From Thermoplasmata archaeon (lineage in GTDB: Archaea > Thermoplasmatota > Thermoplasmata > Lutacidiplasmatales > UBA184): a DNA stretch of 20,424 nt. The notes under the pieces were generated by a model. It ran no database searches and was not told the DNA's origin. It saw nothing but the letters and a program-made list of their open reading frames with translations. Positions 8,579 to 15,553 of this stretch are shown here, in pieces; within the stretch, counting starts at the first letter, position 1, and each line of letters begins with the position of its first letter. The DNA is taken from contig JASHTI010000132.1 of the NCBI GenBank assembly GCA_030040625.1, forward strand, positions 1 through 20,424, read 5' to 3'. The translations under genes and the position numbers were made by a program.

Positions 8579-9816
8579 CGCAGCGCCTCCAGCATGTCGA
8601 CCCGCCAGGCGGCCCGGACGGCCGCCGCGCTCGCGAGCGCCGAGAGCCCGACCACCGCTCCCACGAGCTCCAGCAGGAACAGCGGGGTGAAGATCGCGAG
8701 GCGCGCCGCCTCCTGCACGGTGGCGTTGGCCCACGTCGCGAGCCCCTCGACGACGAGGTAGCCGGCGACGACCCCGGCGACGCCTCCGGCGGCCGCGAAG
8801 GCGGCGGCCTCCGCGACGATGCCGACGCCGACGGCCCCGGCGGAGATCCCGAGGGCCCGGCGGACGCCGATCGACCGTCGCTCGCGCTCGACCCGGCGCA
8901 CCAGGACGAGCGCCAGGAACAGCAGGCCGACCCCGAGGCCGACCGACGACAGCGCGAGGTAGAATCCCGTGAGGACGCCGTCCGCCGACGCGAGCTGCGA
9001 CGCCTCCGAGCTGAGGGTCGTCACGGTGTACGCGCCGAACTTGCCCTGGATCGCGGCGGCGACCGAGGCGAGCGCCGCCGGGTCGACGGCGATCGACGGG
9101 TTCACGACGACCTCGATCGTGTCGGCCCCGTCCGGCACGATCGTGCCGGGCCCGGCTCCGTAGCCGGTGAGCGTCTGCAGGTTCGAGAGGAGGAGCAGCA
9201 CCGCGAAGGCGCCGCTCGGTTGGACCAGGGAGAGCGGCGTTCCGAACGTGCCCGTGACGTTGTAGCGGACCCCGGCGGAGGCGTTGGTGCTCGGGGAGAG
9301 AACGATCCGGCTCCCCACGGCGACGTGGAACGCCGCCGCGTAGGTGCTGGAGACCAGGACCTGGTAGTCGGTGGGACCGGCGTACGTGCCGTTCGCGTAG
9401 TGGACCGTATCGTTCGGGTCCGCGAGGGGGAGCGGCTGCGGAAACAGCCCGGCTTCCGTCGGCCCGAGGGTCGGCGTGAACTCGTGGGGCACGACCCCCT
9501 CGGCGAGCACCGGGGTGAGCCCGCCGGTCGCGTTGAACGCGTCGATCGCCACGCTGAGGATCGGGGCCGCGTCCGCCACGCCCGCGAGACCGAGGATCGT
9601 GCGCTCGTCCGCGTGGGCGTTCTCGATGCCGTGGAGCCCCGCGGCGCTGACGACGATCTGGTAGCCGCTGTCCTCCAGCTCGGCGAGCTCGTGGGCGGCG
9701 ACCCCACCGCCGACGCTCACCAGAACGACCGGCAGCGAGACCGCGGAGGCGATCGCCGCCACGGCGAGGATCGCCTGCCAGCGCGCGTGCCGCAGGGGCC
9801 GGCGTCGGCCGATCAC
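8575..9816 (-). CDS. FtsX/MacB-type ABC transporter permease (second copy)
   Basis: This 413-residue permease has one N-terminal membrane helix (about residues 16-36, AILAVAAIASAVSLPVVLVS), a large extracytoplasmic domain rich in Tyr, Asn and Thr (about 40-270), and three C-terminal helices. The cytoplasmic link RRVERERRSIGVRRALG is the typical coupling region, and the end reads VDMLEALR, as in many MacB/FtsX permeases. The GTG at 9816 overlaps the TGA of the upstream permease as GTGA, and the gene's own TGA overlaps the ATPase GTG in the same way. No membrane-fusion or outer-membrane partner is nearby, as expected for a single-membrane archaeon. It probably forms a heterodimer with the adjacent permease. 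Substrate unknown. Confidence 0.9.
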   Translation of the reverse strand: MIGRRRPLRHARWQAILAVAAIASAVSLPVVLVSVGGGVAAHELAELEDSGYQIVVSAAGLHGIENAHADERTILGLAGVADAAPILSVAIDAFNATGGLTPVLAEGVVPHEFTPTLGPTEAGLFPQPLPLADPNDTVHYANGTYAGPTDYQVLVSSTYAAAFHVAVGSRIVLSPSTNASAGVRYNVTGTFGTPLSLVQPSGAFAVLLLLSNLQTLTGYGAGPGTIVPDGADTIEVVVNPSIAVDPAALASVAAAIQGKFGAYTVTTLSSEASQLASADGVLTGFYLALSSVGLGVGLLFLALVLVRRVERERRSIGVRRALGISAGAVGVGIVAEAAAFAAAGGVAGVVAGYLVVEGLATWANATVQEAARLAIFTPLFLLELVGAVVGLSALASAAAVRAAWRVDMLEALR

Positions 9817-11117
9817 GGGGCCCGAAGCTCCTCGGCGACCGGCAGCAGCATCGCCCGGACCGCCGGCAGCGTCGAGGCGGCCAGGCCGATCCCCACGACG
9901 GCGGCGACCCCGGTGCCCACGACGCCGGCGTCGAACGCGACGAACGAGAAGCCGCTCGGCAGACCGCCGATCAGGTGCAGCAGGAACCGGTTGATCGCCT
10001 CCGCGCCGACGTAGGCGAGCGGAAGTCCGACGGCGAGCCCGAGCGCGCTGAGGACGAGCCCCTCGAGGACCACCTCGAAGCCGACGCTCGCGCGGCTTCG
10101 ACCGATCGCCCGGAGGAGGGCGAGCTCGCGGCTCCGATCGTCGACCGACATCTGGAGGACCGTCGTGACGAAGAGCGCCGCGACGACCAGGCCGATCGCG
10201 CCGATCAGCGCCCCGAACGTCCGGTAGACGTTCACGACGTGCTGGATCTCGCCGAGGAGATCCGCGAGCGTGAAGACGGTGAGCCCGGGGAACGCCGCGG
10301 CGATCCGCGTCTGATCGGCGACCGGGTGGGTCGGGTTCGTGAGGTGGATGAGCAGGAACGTCGCGTAGTCCTTGCCGGCGCTCGCGCTGCCGAGGAGCTG
10401 CTGGAGCTCCGAGAGGTAGACGAACGCGAGCTCGGCCGACGGGACGAGCCAGAAGGCGCCGGAGATGCCGACGACGGTGAACTCCGTCGCGTTCGCGTAC
10501 CACGCCCGGAACGAGGCGTTGGAGGGCGGGGCCGCCGGGCTCGCCCAGACGGACTGACCGACGCGGACCCCGAGCACGCCGGCGAGCGACTGGTCCAGGA
10601 CGATCTCATGGGTCGCCGGCCCGTCGTACGCCCCGTCGGCGTAGTGCGGGTCGCCGGCCTCGGTGAACCCCGTGCCGGCGTAGAGCGACGGCGTCTCGAT
10701 GCCGGCGAGGTCGTCCGGGATCCACCCGACGGTACCGGAGCCGGTGTACGTCCAGCCGGTCGGAACGTGCGACGCGTTCGCTTTCGCCCAGAGGCTCGCG
10801 TTGCCGAAGACGAGGTCGCCGACGAGCCACGGGCTCGCGGTCACGGCGTTCGGGTCGACGCCCGGCACCTCGGTCACCAGCTTGTGCGCGCCGGGGATCG
10901 GGGGCGGGGCGCCGCTGAGCACCGTGCCGTTGCCGCCGGAGGAGCTCGTCGCGAGCAGGTCGACGCCGCTCGCGTAGGCGAGCGTCGTGGCGCTCGAGGT
11001 GACCCCCGCCGAGAGCGCGAGCAGGAGGACCACGAGCCCGACGGCCAGCCCGACCCCGAGCGAGGTGAGCAGCGATCGCGCCGGCCGGCGACGGATCGCG
11101 TCGAGCGCCGACGGCAT
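9813..11117 (-). CDS. FtsX/MacB-type ABC transporter permease (first copy)
   Basis: This 434-residue permease starts at the ATG at 11117, 21 bases after the mptA stop. A basic N-terminus (RRRPARSLLTSLGVGLAVG) leads into helix 1 (about residues 18-38). A large outer domain (about 45-285) follows, then three helices beginning near FGALIGAIGLVVAALFVTTV. The coupling segment is SRELALLRAIGRSRASV, the hallmark of FtsX-like permeases. It shares its architecture with the permease downstream but differs in sequence, so the two look like an old duplication forming a heterodimer. The outer domain may bind the substrate or an envelope partner. No signal peptide beyond helix 1 and no lipobox are seen. 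Confidence 0.9.
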   Translation of the reverse strand: MPSALDAIRRRPARSLLTSLGVGLAVGLVVLLLALSAGVTSSATTLAYASGVDLLATSSSGGNGTVLSGAPPPIPGAHKLVTEVPGVDPNAVTASPWLVGDLVFGNASLWAKANASHVPTGWTYTGSGTVGWIPDDLAGIETPSLYAGTGFTEAGDPHYADGAYDGPATHEIVLDQSLAGVLGVRVGQSVWASPAAPPSNASFRAWYANATEFTVVGISGAFWLVPSAELAFVYLSELQQLLGSASAGKDYATFLLIHLTNPTHPVADQTRIAAAFPGLTVFTLADLLGEIQHVVNVYRTFGALIGAIGLVVAALFVTTVLQMSVDDRSRELALLRAIGRSRASVGFEVVLEGLVLSALGLAVGLPLAYVGAEAINRFLLHLIGGLPSGFSFVAFDAGVVGTGVAAVVGIGLAASTLPAVRAMLLPVAEELRAP

Positions 11118-11138
11118 GGACGGCGCCGGGTCCGCGGC

Positions 11139-12056
11139 TCAGCGGCCGGCCGGCCGCCGCAGCTCGCCGAAGGTCACCCGGTGGGACGCCTCCACGTTGT
11201 ACTTGTGGATCGATTCCTCGCTGACCGTGCTCGCCCGGACCGCGACCGCGTCCTCGAGGCGGGGGAACCGGCCCGGGAGGCTGGCGAGCAGGTCCCGGAG
11301 CACGTCCTCGACGAACTTCGGGTTGCGGTGGGCCGCCAGGACGACCTGGGCCTCGTCGCCGCGCTTGAGGATCGCGTAGGTCGGGCTCGATTGCGCCGCC
11401 TCGATCGCGGCGATCACCTCCTCCGCCTCGACCTCGCCGCCCCCGTCGAGCTCGAAGACCAGCCGGGTACGGTTCCGCTGGTTGTGCGTGATCATCGGCA
11501 GGTCGCGGAGGCTGGGATCGTCCAGGCGGGGGTACTCCCGGAGCAACCGCTCGCGGCACGTCTCCATCGCGCAGGGGCAGGCGGTCATACCGACGGCCTC
11601 CGCGCCGACCGCGCGGGCCAGCGCGACGGCGCCGCCGGCCGCCCGCGTCGCCCGGGCTTCGGCGAGGAGAGTGTAGTCCTCGAAGCTGCGCTTCGACTCG
11701 GAGACCCCCTGCCGGAGGAAATACTCGGCGGAGGCCCGCACGGAGGCTTCGCTCGCGTAGGCGTGCCGTCGGAGCAGCTCGGCGGCGATCGAGGAACAGG
11801 CGTTCTCCAGGCTCTCCGCCGGGCGGGTCGCGGTCTCGTCGACGATCTCGGCGAGGATCTCCGCGTTCCGGGAGAGGTCCGAGCCTTTCCGGTCCGAGGG
11901 GAGGTCGACGGCGACCTCGAACGTCACCGCGAGGGTATGGGTCGCGCCCCGGCGATGCACCGTGAGCGGCTTGCGGATCCCCGAGACCCCGACCGAGCGG
12001 AGCTTGAGCTGCCCGCGCGCGGGGGCGAGGGCGTGAATGTCCGTTCCGGCCGACAT
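11139..12056 (-). CDS. mptA: GTP cyclohydrolase MptA (archaeal, FolE2-related)
   Basis: MptA is the Fe(II)-dependent GTP cyclohydrolase that makes 7,8-dihydro-D-neopterin 2',3'-cyclic phosphate, the first step of archaeal pterin biosynthesis (tetrahydromethanopterin-type and related cofactors). The 305 residues match the family length. Key elements are the GISGxxKP-like start (GVSGIRKPLTVHR), SFEDYTLLAEAR, the cysteine motif GMTACPCAMETC near residues 155-170, THNQRNRTRLVFE, and the C-terminal HRNPKFVED and HKYNVEASH segments. It is the first gene of the minus-strand operon. Minus-strand tcattagg lies 26 bases before the ATG, so the transcript is probably leaderless. I expect a functional enzyme; no key motif appears lost. 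Confidence 0.93.
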   Translation of the reverse strand: MSAGTDIHALAPARGQLKLRSVGVSGIRKPLTVHRRGATHTLAVTFEVAVDLPSDRKGSDLSRNAEILAEIVDETATRPAESLENACSSIAAELLRRHAYASEASVRASAEYFLRQGVSESKRSFEDYTLLAEARATRAAGGAVALARAVGAEAVGMTACPCAMETCRERLLREYPRLDDPSLRDLPMITHNQRNRTRLVFELDGGGEVEAEEVIAAIEAAQSSPTYAILKRGDEAQVVLAAHRNPKFVEDVLRDLLASLPGRFPRLEDAVAVRASTVSEESIHKYNVEASHRVTFGELRRPAGR

Positions 12057-12078
12057 CGCCCCATCAGCCGGGAGGGGC

Positions 12079-12086
12079 CTAATGAG
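12079..12086 (-). promoter_or_regulatory. TATA-like box of the mptA-transporter-rli1 operon
   Basis: Minus-strand tcattagg is centred 26 bases before the mptA ATG at 12056. It is a weak match, but the spacing is right. It sits in the 134-base divergent intergenic region shared with the MIP18-family operon. Confidence 0.5.
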
Positions 12087-12160
12087 CCTGCGCCGCCGGG
12101 GCCCGCGCGCCGCGGGGGCGGGTCGGGCCCCCGGAGCGGGAGCTCGGGACCTCCCGCGCC

Positions 12161-12167
12161 GTTATAC
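12161..12167 (+). promoter_or_regulatory. TATA-like box of the MIP18-GNAT-DUF1684 operon
   Basis: gttatac is centred about 27 bases before the ATG at 12191, the distance expected for a leaderless archaeal transcript. It is the clearest AT patch between the two divergent operons. Confidence 0.6.
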
Positions 12168-12190
12168 GGGCGGCGCCGATTCGAAGGTCG

Positions 12191-12559
12191 ATGACCGAGG
12201 CGGCCGCGGCACCCCCTCCGCCAACGACGCCCGCTCCAGAGACCGCGACGGGCCCCTACTCCGAACGAGAGCGGTTGATCACCGAGGGCCTGAAGCAGGT
12301 CTACGATCCCGAGATCCCGATGAACATCGTCGATCTCGGGCTCATCTACGGGTTCGAGTGGGCCGGGGACGACGTGAAGCTCCGCATGACGCTCACGGCG
12401 CCGGGGTGTCCGGTCGCCGGGATCCTCGCCGAGGAGGTCAAGACGGTCGTCGAGAAGGTCCCTAACGTCCACGCCGCGACCGTCGAGCTCGTCTGGGAGC
12501 CGCCGTGGAGCCCGGAGCGGATGAGCGAGTTCGCGAAGCGCCAGTTCGGCTACGCCTAG
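12191..12559 (+). CDS. MIP18/DUF59 family iron-sulfur assembly protein (SufT/PaaD-like)
   Basis: A 122-residue protein: a Pro/Ala-rich N-terminal 25 residues followed by a full MIP18 domain. That family (SufT, PaaD, eukaryotic Cia2/MIP18) helps insert iron-sulfur clusters into target proteins. The diagnostic segments are VYDPEIPMNIVDLGLIYG (about residues 37-54) and TAPGCP, whose cysteine is the conserved one. The C-terminal part carries VELVWEPPWSPERMSE, also typical of the family. It is first in an operon with a GNAT enzyme (12-base gap) and a DUF1684 protein, and is divergent from the operon encoding Rli1, which carries two iron-sulfur clusters. The start is supported by the TATA spacing. 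Confidence 0.92.
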   Translation: MTEAAAAPPPPTTPAPETATGPYSERERLITEGLKQVYDPEIPMNIVDLGLIYGFEWAGDDVKLRMTLTAPGCPVAGILAEEVKTVVEKVPNVHAATVELVWEPPWSPERMSEFAKRQFGYA

Positions 12560-12571
12560 CCGATCGGAGCG

Positions 12572-13183
12572 ATGGGAGCGCCGCCGCAGTCCCGGGGACC
12601 GTTCGTCCTGCGGGAGCTCCGCTGGGAGGATTTCCCCGCGCGACTCGAGGGGTACCTCGCGCTCTACGACGAGGTGAAGGAGGATCCGGAGCTGGGCCTT
12701 CACCTGCTCCGCCGCCCCCCGACGGTCCCCGAAGAGGCGGACTGGTTCGCGGGGCTGTACCGCCGGGTCCAGGCCGGAGAGGACCTGGCGGTCGTGGCGG
12801 AGGTCGACGGCCGCGCCGTCGGGATGGTCACGATCGCACGGTCGCGCTACGGCAGCCGCGAGTCCGAAACCGGCCACGTCGGCACGCTCGGCATCATGGT
12901 CGACCGCCGCTACCGGAGCCGGGGGCTCGGCGAGGCGCTGATGCGGCGGGCGCTGGAGCTCGCCCGGGGGCAGTTCGAGATCGTCCGCCTGACGGTCTTC
13001 ACGGTCAACGCCCGCGCCCGTCGGCTCTACGAGCGGCTCGGCTTCCGCCTCTGCGGCCACCTCGAGGCCGAGGTCCTGCGCAACGGGCGGTACCTCGACG
13101 CGGAGATGATGACGCTCGATCTGCGCGGATCGGCGGCGGGCGGTCCGGCGGGGCCCGGCCCCCGCGGGGGGCCGGCGTCATGA
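12572..13183 (+). CDS. GNAT-family N-acetyltransferase
   Basis: A 203-residue acetyl-CoA-dependent acetyltransferase. The core runs from VLRELRWEDF through VVAEVDGRAVGMVTI, then VGTLGIMVDRRYRSRGLG. In that last segment RSRGLG is the pyrophosphate-binding R/QxxGxG/A loop (near residue 112). After it come LTVFTVNARARRLYERLGF, the classic GNAT motif, and a last strand. The final 15-20 residues are Gly/Pro low complexity (GGPAGPGPRGG). It resembles RimI/RimJ-like and small-molecule acetyltransferases; the acceptor could be a protein N-terminus, an amine or an amino acid and cannot be read here. Its TGA overlaps the next ATG as ATGA, so translation of the two is probably coupled. Confidence 0.9.
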   Translation: MGAPPQSRGPFVLRELRWEDFPARLEGYLALYDEVKEDPELGLHLLRRPPTVPEEADWFAGLYRRVQAGEDLAVVAEVDGRAVGMVTIARSRYGSRESETGHVGTLGIMVDRRYRSRGLGEALMRRALELARGQFEIVRLTVFTVNARARRLYERLGFRLCGHLEAEVLRNGRYLDAEMMTLDLRGSAAGGPAGPGPRGGPAS

Positions 13184-13866
13184 CCGGGGCGGAGGACTGG
13201 CGTCGCGAGCTCGAGACCGAGCGCGCGATGAAGAACGAGTTCATGGGGCGCCACCCCGAGTCGCCGTTCGTGGCCGGTCGGGTGCCGTTCCACGAGCTCG
13301 TCTACTTCGCGCCGGACCCGGCGTACCGGGTGACCGCGACCCTCGAGCGGGTCGAGCCCCCGGCCGAGGCGTACCTCCGGACGAACCGCGACAACCAGGC
13401 GGTCATGCGCTACCTCGGCGACCTCACCTTCCGCCTCCACGGCCGGGCGCTCCGGCTCCGCCTCTACCACGCCGGCGAGGGGGTCGGAACGGCGGTGTTC
13501 GTCCCGTTCCGCGACGCGACGAGCGGCGCGGAGAGCTACGGCCCGGGACGCTACCTCACGCTCGAGCTCAACGCGCAGGACGTCTACGAGCTCGACTTCA
13601 ACCGGGCGTTCAACCCGTACTGCGCGTACACCGACGACTTCGAGTGCAGCTTCCCGCCGGCCGAGAACGACCTCCCGGTCGAGGTCCGGGCCGGTGAGAT
13701 GGCCTGGGCCGCCGCCCGGAACCCGCGCAGCCCGTCGGCGGTGGTCCTCGCCCGACGGCCCGGCCGGGGGCCCGCCCGCGCACCGCCGCCGAAGCGGCGT
13801 AGCGCCAAGCCGCGCACGCCGCGGCCCCGCGCTAGAGGTGCGGCAGCACCCCGGCGACGCCGTTGA
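13180..13866 (+). CDS. DUF1684 protein with basic C-terminal tail
   Basis: A 228-residue member of the DUF1684 family, whose function is unknown. Family landmarks are the opening WRRELETERAMKNEFMGRHP helix, FHELVYFAPDPAYRVTA, a beta core with FVPFRDATSGAESYGPGRYL, and LDFNRAFNPYCAYTDDFECS followed by PPAENDLPVEVRAGEM. The NPYC...C...PPAEN block is highly characteristic. The start is the ATG that overlaps the GNAT stop (ATGA). The domain ends near residue 180. About 45 further residues are Arg/Pro/Ala/Lys-rich with no predicted fold, and the last 35 bases overlap the end of the convergent MarC gene. The tail may be a nucleic-acid- or membrane-contacting extension, or drift past a lost stop. 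Confidence 0.88.
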   Translation: MTGAEDWRRELETERAMKNEFMGRHPESPFVAGRVPFHELVYFAPDPAYRVTATLERVEPPAEAYLRTNRDNQAVMRYLGDLTFRLHGRALRLRLYHAGEGVGTAVFVPFRDATSGAESYGPGRYLTLELNAQDVYELDFNRAFNPYCAYTDDFECSFPPAENDLPVEVRAGEMAWAAARNPRSPSAVVLARRPGRGPARAPPPKRRSAKPRTPRPRARGAAAPRRRR

Positions 13867-14467
13867 TCACGAACTGGACCCCGAGCGCCGCGAGGATCAG
13901 CCCGAGCACCCGGGTCATCGCCATGACCCCCGTGCGGCCGAGGCGGCTCAGGATCGGGTGGCCGAAGCGGAAGATCACGAACGTCGCGGCGGCCGTGACG
14001 AGGATCGCGACGAACGTCGCGACGATGATCCAGGGGTTGCCGTTGGCACTCCCCTCGTAGATCATCACCGTGGAGATCGCGCCGGGACCGGCGAGGAGCG
14101 GGATGCCGAGCGGTACGACCGCGATCTCGTCGCGGCGGGCGGCCGCCTCGGCCCGGTCCTGGGGGTTCAGCTTCGTCCGGGTGACCTCGCCCTGGAGCAT
14201 GTCGTAGGCGACGAGGAACAGCAGGATCCCGCCCGCGATCTCGAAGGCGCCGAGCGTGAACCCGAAGACGGTGAAGACGAACCGGCCCAGGAGCGCGAAG
14301 AGCGCCAGGACGGTCCCGAGCACGATCGCCGCCCGGCGCAGGACGACCTGTCGGTCCTCCGGCGACAGACCCTCGGTGAGGGCGACGAAGAACGGCAGCG
14401 CGCCGAACGGGTCCACGATGGCGAAGACGCTCACGACGACGGCCGCGTAGACATCCACCGTCGTCAT
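13832..14467 (-). CDS. MarC-family integral membrane protein
   Basis: A 211-residue protein with about six membrane helices and the family's signature loops: DPFGALPFFVALTEGLSPED in the first half and PLGIPLLAGPGAISTVMI in the second. This internal repeat of a DPFG and a GPGA loop is the MarC hallmark. MarC proteins were named from the multiple-antibiotic-resistance locus but have no proven role in resistance, and their transported substrate is unknown. Length is normal and no key loop is missing. The stop lies inside the convergent DUF1684 gene. No convincing TATA-like element lies 27 bases before the ATG; a weak ctgaaag about 41 bases upstream could give a short leader, or it may be read from the gene upstream at 14978. 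Confidence 0.94.
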   Translation of the reverse strand: MTTVDVYAAVVVSVFAIVDPFGALPFFVALTEGLSPEDRQVVLRRAAIVLGTVLALFALLGRFVFTVFGFTLGAFEIAGGILLFLVAYDMLQGEVTRTKLNPQDRAEAAARRDEIAVVPLGIPLLAGPGAISTVMIYEGSANGNPWIIVATFVAILVTAAATFVIFRFGHPILSRLGRTGVMAMTRVLGLILAALGVQFVINGVAGVLPHL

Positions 14468-14540
14468 GGCGTGACCGTCCCCGGGCCCGGGGCGGGCCGC
14501 GCTCCCCTTTCAGGCCTTCGCCGCCCGCCGGGCCGAGGGC

Positions 14541-14978
14541 TCAGCCGACCCGCGGGGCCGCCGAGACACGCCGCGGAGACCGACGGGCGCCGGCCCGTCC
14601 GGTCGCCTCCGACCGCGACCGCTTGCGTCCGGTGCCGGCGCGGGGCGGCCGTCCCGCGGCGACCCGCGCCGGGGCCTTGACCGGACGACCGCGGAGACGA
14701 AGCACGAGCGGCTCCTTCTGCGGGTTCGCCAGCATCAGCACGTGCGTCCGCTCGTCCTTCGGCTCGAAGACGATACGCGCCCGCCCGTTCAACCGCATCC
14801 GCTGGAGCACCGGGCCCCCGGCGGGGCCGATCAGCAGCAGGAAGGAGCGGTCCGGCTTCGGATTCTCGAGCTCCACATCGATCTCGCAGGCGGGCGACCC
14901 GAGCCGCAACTCGAGCCGGACGGTCGAGGTCGGCTCCAGGATCAGGAAGCGTGGCAGGCGTCCGAGCGACAGCGCCAC
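14541..14978 (-). CDS. Hypothetical small beta-rich protein with arginine-rich tail
   Basis: I do not recognise this family. From the GTG at 14978 it is 145 residues. Residues 1-95 alternate like a compact beta-sandwich (LPRFLILEPTSTVRLELRLG, CEIDVELENP, SFLLLIGPAGGP, RARIVFEPKDERTHVLMLAN). Residues 96-145 are Arg/Ala/Pro/Lys-rich and probably disordered. Codon third positions are almost all G or C, supporting a real gene rather than a shadow. The frame stays open upstream over the OsmC gene, but that part lacks protein character. The GTG is supported by a weak TATA-like gctttcc 26 bases upstream. A nucleic-acid or ribosome contact is a guess from the tail alone. Confidence 0.65.
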   Translation of the reverse strand: MALSLGRLPRFLILEPTSTVRLELRLGSPACEIDVELENPKPDRSFLLLIGPAGGPVLQRMRLNGRARIVFEPKDERTHVLMLANPQKEPLVLRLRGRPVKAPARVAAGRPPRAGTGRKRSRSEATGRAGARRSPRRVSAAPRVG

Positions 14979-15047
14979 GCTGGGACCAGCCGGGCGGTGG
15001 GGAAAGCCTTGTGTCCCGGCGGCGGGCGCCGGACCGACGGCTCTAGG

Positions 15048-15054
15048 GTTAAAT
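15048..15054 (+). promoter_or_regulatory. TATA-like box of the OsmC-PPK2 pair
   Basis: gttaaat lies about 28 bases before the ATG at 15079, leaving no room for a leader. It is the only AT-rich patch in the intergenic region. Confidence 0.6.
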
Positions 15055-15078
15055 CGCGTTCGCGCTCGTCGGCGGCGT

Positions 15079-15516
15079 ATGGCGACGAAGAGCAGCGCGC
15101 ATGCGGTGTGGGACGGCGACCTCGCGCACGGGCACGGCACGATCAGCGGGAAGAGCGGCGCTTTCCAGGGCGTCGGCGTCTCCTGGCCGGCGCGCACCGA
15201 GAGCCCGGGCGGGAAGTCGAGCCCCGAGGAGCTGCTCGCCGCGGCCGAGGCGGCGTGCTTCTCGATGGCGCTCTCCGCGGGACTGGGCCGCGCGCAGAAG
15301 CCCCCCCGGCGCCTCGAGGTCAATGCGACGGCGACCTTCGACAAGGTTGGTGACGCCTGGAAGGTGACGACGATGGAGATCGAGGTCGTCGGCCAGGTCC
15401 CCGGTGCCAGTGCTCCCGAGTTCGAGGCGGCGGCGAAGGCGGCCAGCGAGGGCTGCCCGATCTCCGGCGCCCTCAAGGGGAACGTCGCGGTCAGCGTTCG
15501 CGCGCGGCTCGGGTAG
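15079..15516 (+). CDS. OsmC-family peroxide reductase
   Basis: A 145-residue OsmC/Ohr-type thiol peroxidase, which reduces organic hydroperoxides through two cysteines. The peroxidatic cysteine is C60 in PEELLAAAEAACFSMAL, with the upstream glutamate motif intact; the resolving cysteine is C126 in SEGCPISGAL. The N-terminal WDGDLAHGHGTISG and the strand ATATFDKVGDAWKVTTMEIEV match the family. Length is normal for the OsmC branch. The ATG at 15079 is chosen because the TATA-like gttaaat lies about 28 bases before it; the frame is open far upstream but only as a shadow. PPK2 follows 37 bases later, so the two may be co-transcribed as a stress-response pair. Either could have come from bacteria, where both families are common. 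Confidence 0.93.
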   Translation: MATKSSAHAVWDGDLAHGHGTISGKSGAFQGVGVSWPARTESPGGKSSPEELLAAAEAACFSMALSAGLGRAQKPPRRLEVNATATFDKVGDAWKVTTMEIEVVGQVPGASAPEFEAAAKAASEGCPISGALKGNVAVSVRARLG

Positions 15517-15553
15517 GCCCGCGCCACCGCCGGGCGACGGGGGGCGGTGCGCG

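Noticed and set aside
8579..8734. N-terminal extension of the ABC ATPase to 8734
   Set aside because: The added residues are a shadow of the permease C-terminus, and the GTG at 8578 forms a standard coupled overlap.
6080..8761. Plus-strand open frame of 893 codons
   Set aside because: It lies opposite rli1 and the ABC ATPase, whose motifs are unambiguous. Open antisense frames are expected at this GC content.
9975..12194. Plus-strand open frame of 739 codons
   Set aside because: It lies opposite the first permease and mptA, is highly charged low-complexity sequence, and runs through the divergent promoter region.
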